A stretch of DNA of 64,000 bases from CAZIVO01 sp964542765. GTDB lineage: Bacteria; Planctomycetota; UBA1135; UBA2386. Both the position numbers and the translations under genes were made by a program. The DNA lies in the NCBI GenBank assembly GCA_964542765.1, contig CAZIVO010000003.1, positions 11,677 through 75,676 of the forward strand, in the 5' to 3' direction. Below the pieces are notes generated by a model. The model had not been told where the DNA came from. It was given only the letters and a program-made list of their open reading frames with translations, and searched no databases. This document shows, piece by piece, positions 27,551 to 34,479 of this stretch (positions are counted from its first letter, which is position 1; every line of letters starts with the position of its first letter).

Positions 27551-28107
27551 TCAGGGGTGTCGTGACCCGGAATTTGTGCAGATGTACAGACCATTAGCTC
27601 AACAAAAGGCGGCATCGGGGCCGCAGGTGATATGAGAGAGGGTCGGGCCAGCATCATACGTGCGAGGTAGAGCCCAAGCCGCAGGGCGCGCGGCCTGGAT
27701 GGTCTCAGAGGCTATAAAAAGTATTCCCCTTGGCGGTGACGTGCCACCCCCAAATGGGGGTCTTTTGGTCCTTCTTTGGTTTGGCGGCATGACGTAATCA
27801 CTAGATTTCACAATGGTTAGCCTATGAATCAGCCCCGTCGCCGCGGCGGCGGGTGCCCTGGCCTCGGGCCATGCCCACAGAGATCCCCTTACCATGGGTT
27901 TCGCGAGGCCCGCCGCTGTTTTGATGTGATCGGGGGGAGGGCGCAGCCCGGATCACTCCGTTCGGGCCGGGCCAAGAGTGCACACTTGCGTTTGCCACCA
28001 CTGGGGGATGTCAGGGCTTCAATTGGCCCGGGGGGTGGTGCGTGCGCGTGCCGGATCCGGGGGTGGCCGCCGAGATAGGGGCGATGGGGATGCCGCCGCC
28101 GCCGGGG
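27551..28107. other. 557-base gap inside the envelope cluster
   Basis: No gene is supported; the open frames are GC-rich and without protein character. The part next to exbD (27830-28107) is very GC-rich. At 27746-27761 an ACCCCC/GGGGGT hairpin with loop AAAT lies about 200 bases before the secretin start. On the plus strand it is followed by CTTTT, but no plus-strand gene precedes it. The promoter of the secretin-HAD pair probably lies here; I could not find convincing boxes. Confidence 0.45.
27746..27766. other. Hairpin ACCCCC-AAAT-GGGGGT
   Basis: A perfect 6-bp stem with a four-base loop. It could be a leader element of the minus-strand secretin transcript, or a weak terminator on the plus strand. 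The direction of action is not clear. Confidence 0.4.
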
Positions 28108-28677
28108 CTATCGGCTTCGCATCTCGCGCCGCTTGTTGGCTTCCGCGCTTCCCCTCGCACCCATGCCCCCGCCAAAGTTGACATCGGTGAAGCCTGCGTT
28201 TGTCACGGCATCGACCGTGAGTGCAACGTCGCCGTATGTGGTCTCTTCGGTGGGCTCCACCACGACTCCCATCAGCTTGGGTTCGCCGGTCTTTGGGTCA
28301 GTCTGCATCTTGGATTTATCCTTGGCGATGCGCTTGAGCTCTTCGAGCAACTTGTCGATCTCGCGGAGTTTCTTGGGACCGACTTCCCAGTGGATCTGGT
28401 GACCTTCGAGTCTGTAACTCCCTTCCGGGCGCTTCTTGTAGCGAGGAGACTCGGTCCCCCAGTTCGTGCAGACAATCTTGATTTCCAGCTTCTCTTGTGG
28501 CTCGACATCGGTGGAGTGTGCACCGACGTCCTTGGGCAGATAGGCCGGCAGCTTTGCCTCGAGGACTTTGAAGTCGATACAGAGAAAGAAAATGATCAGC
28601 AGGAAGACGACGTCGATCATCGGCGTCATGTCCATCTCGAACTCTTCATCGACTTGTTCGCGAATGAGGTCTCTCAT
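28108..28677 (-). CDS. exbD: ExbD/TolR-type proton channel protein 2
   Basis: Single-span inner-membrane protein of the ExbB-ExbD motor family, which uses proton flow to move periplasmic partners. The N-terminal motif MDMTPMIDVVFLLIIFFL carries the essential Asp (Asp22). The periplasmic part (about residues 45-189) contains the usual ExbD beginning and an inserted charged segment (about 80-125), so it is longer than ordinary ExbD (about 140). It ends in a Gly- and Arg-rich tail. It lies 15 bases after the first exbD gene; both follow exbB. No tonB is visible nearby. Confidence 0.92.
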   Translation of the reverse strand: MRDLIREQVDEEFEMDMTPMIDVVFLLIIFFLCIDFKVLEAKLPAYLPKDVGAHSTDVEPQEKLEIKIVCTNWGTESPRYKKRPEGSYRLEGHQIHWEVGPKKLREIDKLLEELKRIAKDKSKMQTDPKTGEPKLMGVVVEPTEETTYGDVALTVDAVTNAGFTDVNFGGGMGARGSAEANKRREMRSR

Positions 28678-28692
28678 GAGTCTTTCCCTGCT

Positions 28693-29217
28693 CTATTTCT
28701 GGAGCTTGGCTTCCTTGTCCTCTTCACTCATGGCGAGCTCGAGCTTCCAGAAGGCGGCATCTTTTTGCGTGCAAGCCGTCATGAACTTGCCGACATAGTG
28801 CCACTCGGTCCATTTGTCAGCGCGAATCAGCACAGGGTCATCGACGACCGTCATCGTCATTCCGCCGCCGACCGTCTCTTTCTTGATATTCTCTTTCTTG
28901 CAGACATTGTCGCGCCAGTAGACCAAGAGCTTGTGGATGTCTTCGGTGTACTGCTTGTCCGCAACCTTGGGATCTGCCCACTGGTTCTTCTTGTAGATGA
29001 TGTTCCCGGACTGAGCGATATTGACGATCGGGCGGACATCGGCAGGTTGGTCATCTGGGACGGCGTACAGGGCCTTCGGCAGGATCAGATCCTCGAGATC
29101 TTGCTGGCTAAGGTCGATGACGAGCACGAAGAAGATCATCAGGAGGAAGACGCAATCGATCATGGGCGTCATGTCCATCTCCAGTTCCTCCTGGGCGTGT
29201 TTTGTTGCCTTGCTCAT
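28693..29217 (-). CDS. exbD: ExbD/TolR-type proton channel protein 1
   Basis: Second ExbD-like protein of the cluster. Its membrane helix reads MDMTPMIDCVFLLMIFFVLV with the conserved Asp at residue 21. The periplasmic domain (about 45-174) has MTMTVVDDPVLIRADKWTEW, the typical ExbD strand-and-helix part, but with an insert rich in Lys. The start at 29217 is decided by a good ribosome site (aaggag) upstream; the longer open frame to 29289 overlaps nothing conserved. Two different ExbD proteins beside one ExbB suggest a heteromeric motor, as in the Myxococcus AglRQS and similar systems (from general knowledge). Confidence 0.92.
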   Translation of the reverse strand: MSKATKHAQEELEMDMTPMIDCVFLLMIFFVLVIDLSQQDLEDLILPKALYAVPDDQPADVRPIVNIAQSGNIIYKKNQWADPKVADKQYTEDIHKLLVYWRDNVCKKENIKKETVGGGMTMTVVDDPVLIRADKWTEWHYVGKFMTACTQKDAAFWKLELAMSEEDKEAKLQK

Positions 29218-29296
29218 GCCAGCGCTCCTTGTTCGATGGTTGCCCGATGCCGAGTCATCGGCGGCGGGTTGTTTGCGGTCATTCCGCACATTGGCA

Positions 29297-30022
29297 TTAT
29301 CCCTTGGACCCGGCGCGGAAACGCTCGAACAGGTCTTCGGCCAAGGCGTTCACCTCGATGGTCGTCCGCACAACCTTGTTGCGGAAGGTGAAGAAGAACG
29401 CGCCAACGGGGATGGCCACGATCAGCCCGAAGATGGTGGTGGTGAGCGCCAGCTTGATACCTCCGGCGAGTTGCGCCGGACTGACAGATCCGCCAGCACT
29501 GGCGATTTCACCGAAGGTGACGAACATACCGGTCACGGTCCCGAGCAGGCCCATCATCGGCGCCGTCGCACTGATCAAGGAGAGCCAGCCCACTTTCTGG
29601 AACAGCTTGACCGCTTCTTCGTCTTGCATCTCACGCATTGCCGTTTGAATGGTGTCAAAGGGATGCCCGAGTTTGCCAAGCCCGGAGGCGATGATGTTGG
29701 TGAAGTAAGTCCGCTCGTTCTCGCAGAGTTCGAGAGCATCCTGGAAGGTTTCTTCATCGAACATGGCCTCCATCTCGTCGATCAGATCTGGTGGGGCGAG
29801 CTTGTCGCGCTTGATCGTCATGAAGTTCTCGATGATCAGCGCCAGAGACACGATTGAGATGAGGACGATCACCCAGCCGATGATGCCCGCATGTGCGAAC
29901 ATGTCAGAGACTGCGTTTCTCTGTTCGGTTGTTTCCTGCGCGGCCGCGGGTGCAGCGAGAAAGAGAGGGGCGAACGCGGGCAGAGTTGCGGTCAACTTGT
30001 GAAATGATTCAGGCAGTTTCAT
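29297..30022 (-). CDS. exbB: ExbB/TolQ/MotA-type proton channel protein
   Basis: Inner-membrane subunit of the proton-driven motor that pairs with the two ExbD proteins downstream. The first 29 residues are a signal-like stretch (LPAFAPLFLAAPAAAQ), then three membrane helices: GIIGWVIVLISIVSLALII, the segment ISATAPMMGLLGTVTGMFVTF (typical of ExbB), and TTTIFGLIVAIPVGAFFF. The cytoplasmic loop between helices one and two carries YFTNIIASGLGKLG and a predicted helix. At 241 residues the length is normal. ATG 30022 was selected because the signal peptide begins there. A terminator-like hairpin lies only 25 bases upstream. Confidence 0.93.
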   Translation of the reverse strand: MKLPESFHKLTATLPAFAPLFLAAPAAAQETTEQRNAVSDMFAHAGIIGWVIVLISIVSLALIIENFMTIKRDKLAPPDLIDEMEAMFDEETFQDALELCENERTYFTNIIASGLGKLGHPFDTIQTAMREMQDEEAVKLFQKVGWLSLISATAPMMGLLGTVTGMFVTFGEIASAGGSVSPAQLAGGIKLALTTTIFGLIVAIPVGAFFFTFRNKVVRTTIEVNALAEDLFERFRAGSKG

Positions 30023-30045
30023 GAAACCGTCTCGATTCGATTGCT

Positions 30046-30076
30046 GAAAAAACACTTGGGGCGAGGGCCACCCCAA
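30046..30076 (-). terminator. Terminator- or attenuator-like hairpin before exbB
   Basis: Read on the minus strand, TTGGGG (30076-30071) pairs with CCCCAA (30061-30056) and a run of six T (30052-30047) follows. It ends 25 bases before the exbB start codon, too close for a separate promoter downstream. It may limit read-through from the TPR genes into the motor genes. Confidence 0.45.
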
Positions 30077-30197
30077 TAAGTCTGAAAGGTGTTTCTAGGG
30101 GTCCTCTTGTCGGAGGGATAGGTAGAGTTTGCGTGTGAAGTCCGTTCGGGGGAAGCCCCGGTTACCGGTTCATGTAAGAATTTCCCCTGGATAGGAT

Positions 30198-31331
30198 TCA
30201 CCGGGAAAGTTCCTCGCGGGCTAGAGATGCCCATGGTGTCGAAGCGTAAAAACGGGTCACGGCATTGAAGTAGGCAGCGGCACGAGCCTTCTTGTCCTTT
30301 TCTTTGTCGGAGGAGATGGCGAGCAAGACCTTGCCAGTGAAGTAGAGGGCCTTGGCCGTTGTGCTTCCATCTCCGATGTCGAGAAGATTGGCCATTGCGA
30401 GTGCTACTTGGGCGTCCCGGAGTGCTTTGTGATCTTGGCTCGTAGAGCCTTTCATGAAAAGGGCCTGGCCCTTTCCTGCGTAGGCAGCGGCCTGCACCGA
30501 GGTTGGTTGGTTGGACGACGTGGGGTTCTCAAACTTTTGGAAATAGATCAGGGCTTGGTCGTATTGCCCTTCAGCAATGAAGGTTTCGCCCTCGCCGACG
30601 ACCGATTGGGACTTGAGTTTATGAAGTTGTGGATCGGTGTCGCCCGAATTGAGAGCGGCATCGACGGCAGAAATCACGCCGCGGTAGGTGGAGCGTGCCT
30701 CAGCGTGTTTGTTCAGGGCAACTTGGGCGAGGGCTTTCTCGAATTTGGCTCGCGCATCCCAGATGAGTCCCCAGCTGTTTTGGATCGCCAGATTCTCGTA
30801 TTCCGTCAGCTTTGTTTCTGCTTCGGCGGCCTCGCCCTGCAGTCGCACTGCCCGTGCGATCGCCAGACGAGCTGCCGGGATCCTCAGCCCGTCAGGGGCG
30901 CTGCTCACGTAGTCTTCCATGGAGGACTGTGCCCCGGCGGCCTTGTCCACATCATCTCCGGCTGCTCGTAACAGTGCGTCTGCTGCCTGAAACTTCAGCT
31001 CAGCTTGGAAGACAGGTCTGCTCGTGCCTGTCTCGGCCTCCTTGTAGAAGTTGGCAGCTTTTTCGAAGTTGCCCTTGGCCATGGCTACTTGGGCGATGAG
31101 GTAGCTTTCCGGCGGTTCATGCCAGTCGATGGTTTGGATCTTGCTGGCGGATAGCTTCGACTCTTTCGACCCACGCTTGTAGGTGATGGAGTCGGTGGTC
31201 ATGGAGGTTACTTCGACACCTCGTACTCGTGCTCCGTCGGTTTGGATGATCGTGTCCTTGATCTTTTGAGCGCCGACAGGGGCGGTGACCAAGAGGGCCG
31301 TGCCACATGCGATAGCCGTGATGAGTTTCAT
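30198..31331 (-). CDS. Secreted TPR-like protein
   Basis: A 377-residue exported protein. Signal peptide MKLITAIACGTALLVTAPVGAQ; next a short beta-rich part (TDGARVRGVEVTSMTTDSI); then helical hairpin repeats with TPR character from residue 80 on (YLIAQVAMAKGNFEKAANFY, EGQYDQALIYFQKFE). It is reminiscent of the TPR scaffolds placed beside ExbB/ExbD motors, such as the Tol accessory protein CpoB. Specific function is unknown. ATG 31331 was chosen for the signal peptide. It lies 60 bases after the large TPR gene and before exbB in transcription order. Confidence 0.8.
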   Translation of the reverse strand: MKLITAIACGTALLVTAPVGAQKIKDTIIQTDGARVRGVEVTSMTTDSITYKRGSKESKLSASKIQTIDWHEPPESYLIAQVAMAKGNFEKAANFYKEAETGTSRPVFQAELKFQAADALLRAAGDDVDKAAGAQSSMEDYVSSAPDGLRIPAARLAIARAVRLQGEAAEAETKLTEYENLAIQNSWGLIWDARAKFEKALAQVALNKHAEARSTYRGVISAVDAALNSGDTDPQLHKLKSQSVVGEGETFIAEGQYDQALIYFQKFENPTSSNQPTSVQAAAYAGKGQALFMKGSTSQDHKALRDAQVALAMANLLDIGDGSTTAKALYFTGKVLLAISSDKEKDKKARAAAYFNAVTRFYASTPWASLAREELSR

Positions 31332-31390
31332 TGAACCTGTCCCCGAGCCGATTCTCGTTCTGATTACTGTTTGTCGAGTCACCGATATCC

Positions 31391-34291
31391 TCATCGTGGT
31401 GGTGGGTTCGCCTGGAACAACTGATACAGCTCGTAGGCTTGGCTGTCCGTGCTCCCCATCTCGCTGAGCTTGGCGAATTCGTCCGTTGCCCGGGCCTTGC
31501 TATAGAGGGTGTTCGCGTAGCGCCGGTAATTGGTGTCGTCTTTCCCGGCCTGCACGGCGTAGTAGTAGCACTCCCAGTGGAAGAGGTACCACGGCGTCGA
31601 ATAGTCGGTCACTCCCCGCAGGCTGTTCAGTGCGTAGCTCTTGTATTCGCGCCACATCTTGTCGTAGGCCTTTTTCGGGTCACCGAGGCCCTGGTAGGTC
31701 TTGATGGTTCCGCGATCATCTATCTCTTTCCAGCCTCCCAGGCTCATGGCGATGAGCCGTTTGAGCGGGTAATTCTTTGGGCTGGCCTTCTCGGTAGCGC
31801 TCAGGAGGTCATGGGCTTGCCGGTACTTGTGTTGTTTGAGCACCGCTTGCCCGACGATCAGCTTCACAAATCTCTGGACACGATCCTTGGACTTGGAGTC
31901 TTCGCCGAAGAGTTCGATGATGTTGGCCCCCAGCGACTCGACCAGTTGCCAGTCTTTCAGGGCTTCAGCCTGGAGAAGCGTGATGTATGCAATGCCATAC
32001 TGCGGCTTGTCTGATCCCTTGAGGTAGTCTCTTCCCAAGGCGAGCAGTTGTCGTCGCAGCGACTCCAGCTTCTGGGTCTCAGCCAACAGCTGGCTTTTAT
32101 TGGTCCGGACCTCGTCGCTGCTGACCGTGAGTTCCATTGCCTTGACCTGATCATTGAAGGCCGTGAAGACGGCAGCAGCCAGGTTGGCGACGATCACATC
32201 CCTCGGAGCAACTTTTTGTAGTTTGCGATACTGCTCCTCGGCTTTGTTCAAGGCTCCGGTCACCACGTGGGATTTGCCAATCACGTAGAGAACTCTTGGA
32301 AGCAGGCTTGGCGATATCTGGCTGTGGCGGCCTTCCCAGTCGCTCAGCGCTGCGATTGCTTTGGGATAAAGTGTCAGGTTCTTTTTTCCGCCACGGCCTT
32401 CGGCTTCCACAAAGAGCATGTAGCCATCGTAGAAGTCGATTTCTGATTGGGCGAGTGCGCGGGTTTGGCGCAGATCGCTCCGGTCATCGGCCAGGATAGC
32501 CTCTTTCGATTCGAGCCATTGCCGATATGCCGCGACGGTTTTGCGAGCAGCGGCGTGATCGCCGAGGCGTTGGTTGGCAGAGACGATGCGTGCTTGGGCC
32601 CATTCGTAATAGATGGAGTCAGGCGTGATTTTTGTGTAGTGGCCAATTGCGTCTGCATACTTGCCTTCGCGTATGGCACCGATGCCCTTGTTCCAGTACT
32701 GCTTTGAAGCGCTGGCGGTGGACCCGAAGCGAGCGGTGAGAGCCGTGATCTCGTCGTTCAGTTGGTCGAAGTAGGAGTCAGATTTGCTGAGAGCGCGTAC
32801 CTGTCGCATGGTTCGCTCGATCAGGTCGGAGGCTTTCTCCACGGTGGCCTTGTCGGGGCAACTCGACCCGTATTTGTCGAGGCCGGATTTCAGTGCAAGC
32901 GTTGCTTCGACCGCACGATTTTGCAGGATGAAGCACTGAGCCAGCGAGTAGTAGGCTTCTACAGCGGAGGTAGCTTTCTCCTCATTGCTCATGGCGGCGA
33001 GGGCACGCTTGAAACCGTGAATCGCGATCTCGTAGTTCTTTGCCTGGTAGTCGCCCTTGGCGACTTCCAGGAGAAGTTGCGCGCTGACCAGCATGCTCTG
33101 TGCGGCGAGGATGTCCTTGATGACCGTCTTGGCCTGGAGCCCGATGGCATCGTTGGGGTGTTTTTGATTGTAGTATTTGGCCTGCTCGAGCGAGCGAGCG
33201 ACGAGTTCAGGCTTGCCGGACTCCGCCATGGCCCGAGCTTCGATGATGTAGAGAGCGTGCCCGAACCGAAAGTCTTCCTTGCCGTCGATGAACTTTCCGC
33301 TCTCGTACTTTGTGACGGGGACGTTGAGCGATTCCAGGTGCTTGCGGTAATCGGCGACGAGGGTGAGTACGTCATCGCTTTTGCCGAGCTGGAACAAGGC
33401 CTGCCCTCGCCGGTTGTAGGCCTCCTCCATGAGGATGACCATCAGTTCGCGGATATCCCCGGACAGGTCGAGACGCTCGTCCTTGAGGGCCATGTCTGCG
33501 GCATCGATCACATCCTGGAAAGCGGTTTCGGCCGCATCCAGATCTCCCATCACTTCGTCACACGTGGCCATCTCAAGCAGGCCTTTCAGGCCGAGCGCTG
33601 TCTCTTCGCCGACATCGAAGATCAACTCTTCGAGTTCTTCACGGGCCCTATCGACCAGATGGTCGCGGTCTTTGCGGACGGCACGGCCGTGTTCGCGCAG
33701 AAGGATCCCTTTGCGCAACCAGCTCAGGTGGTAGCGGAGGCTGTCTGTGGCGTTGGCATCCTTGAGTCGTTCAAGTCCACTCATGGCCTTATTGGCTGCC
33801 GTGACACCACCCCGGAATACGCTTGCCGCTTCTTCTTCCAAGGTCTGAACCTTGTCCGGCTCCTCCGACCGTGCGATGCTGATTTCTTCGACGAGGTTTC
33901 GGCCATACTCGATCGATGCATCCGACATCGTGATGCGAGATTGCATTGCGACGGGGTCGTTGGGGTAGCGCGAGATCAGGTCTTCCATGCGCTTGAGGGC
34001 GTCTTTGAACAGGGTGCGCCGCGTTTCACGGTTGGGGTGTAGCTTGGCTCCGATCACCGAAATGTCGATGCCGAGCTGTGCAACGGACTTGAAGTCGTTG
34101 CTATCCTGATACTCTTTCTTGAGTCGGTCGGCTTCTGACTGCGCCAGGGAGATGAAGCGTAGCTTTTCGGCGAGTGCGCGCACGAAGGACACATCGCGCT
34201 CTACCTTGCTCGACTGGGCGGAGAGAGAGGGGAGAAGGACGAGAACCGCAAGTGCGACTGGGGCCAGCCTCGATATCATAGGAGACGACAT
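31391..34291 (-). CDS. Very large secreted TPR-repeat protein
   Basis: A 966-residue periplasmic or outer-membrane-associated protein with signal peptide (LAPVALAVLVLLPSLSAQ). Nearly the whole mature part is alpha-solenoid sequence with scattered TPR units (e.g. EVAKGDYQAKNYEIAIHGF, IGAIREGKYADAIGHYTKI, LNKAEEQYRKLQKVAP). No catalytic motif is seen. It lies between the first secretin-like gene and the smaller TPR gene, all on the minus strand with short spacers, so the four genes are likely a single transcript. A scaffold or length-control role across the periplasm is plausible, by inference only. Confidence 0.82.
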   Translation of the reverse strand: MSSPMISRLAPVALAVLVLLPSLSAQSSKVERDVSFVRALAEKLRFISLAQSEADRLKKEYQDSNDFKSVAQLGIDISVIGAKLHPNRETRRTLFKDALKRMEDLISRYPNDPVAMQSRITMSDASIEYGRNLVEEISIARSEEPDKVQTLEEEAASVFRGGVTAANKAMSGLERLKDANATDSLRYHLSWLRKGILLREHGRAVRKDRDHLVDRAREELEELIFDVGEETALGLKGLLEMATCDEVMGDLDAAETAFQDVIDAADMALKDERLDLSGDIRELMVILMEEAYNRRGQALFQLGKSDDVLTLVADYRKHLESLNVPVTKYESGKFIDGKEDFRFGHALYIIEARAMAESGKPELVARSLEQAKYYNQKHPNDAIGLQAKTVIKDILAAQSMLVSAQLLLEVAKGDYQAKNYEIAIHGFKRALAAMSNEEKATSAVEAYYSLAQCFILQNRAVEATLALKSGLDKYGSSCPDKATVEKASDLIERTMRQVRALSKSDSYFDQLNDEITALTARFGSTASASKQYWNKGIGAIREGKYADAIGHYTKITPDSIYYEWAQARIVSANQRLGDHAAARKTVAAYRQWLESKEAILADDRSDLRQTRALAQSEIDFYDGYMLFVEAEGRGGKKNLTLYPKAIAALSDWEGRHSQISPSLLPRVLYVIGKSHVVTGALNKAEEQYRKLQKVAPRDVIVANLAAAVFTAFNDQVKAMELTVSSDEVRTNKSQLLAETQKLESLRRQLLALGRDYLKGSDKPQYGIAYITLLQAEALKDWQLVESLGANIIELFGEDSKSKDRVQRFVKLIVGQAVLKQHKYRQAHDLLSATEKASPKNYPLKRLIAMSLGGWKEIDDRGTIKTYQGLGDPKKAYDKMWREYKSYALNSLRGVTDYSTPWYLFHWECYYYAVQAGKDDTNYRRYANTLYSKARATDEFAKLSEMGSTDSQAYELYQLFQANPPPR

Positions 34292-34327
34292 TCCTGGTTA
34301 GGGTCTGATTCCAGGTGGGTTAGAACT

Positions 34328-34355
34328 AGTCAGGAAGGAGGGGTTCTTCCTGATT
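34328..34355 (-). other. Intercistronic hairpin before the large TPR gene
   Basis: AGTCAGGAAG (34328-34337) pairs with CTTCCTGATT (34346-34355), one G-U pair, loop of eight. There is no T-run. It lies 37 bases before the TPR gene start and may stabilise or segment the transcript. Confidence 0.4.
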
Positions 34356-34479
34356 CGCGGTTGCTGATTGCAGATATGCAAGCGCAGCTAAGGCGATGGA
34401 ACGGCGGAGTATAGCGCCCGGTTCATCCTGCGCACCGGAAAAGCTTCGGATGCACCGACAGGCGTGCCCACATGCCGGA

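Noticed and set aside
28042..29391. 449-codon plus-strand open frame over the two exbD genes
   Set aside because: It is antisense to two clear ExbD proteins and has no domain signal.
32762..34042. Plus-strand open frame over the large TPR gene
   Set aside because: It is a shadow of the minus-strand solenoid protein, which has a signal peptide and TPR pattern.
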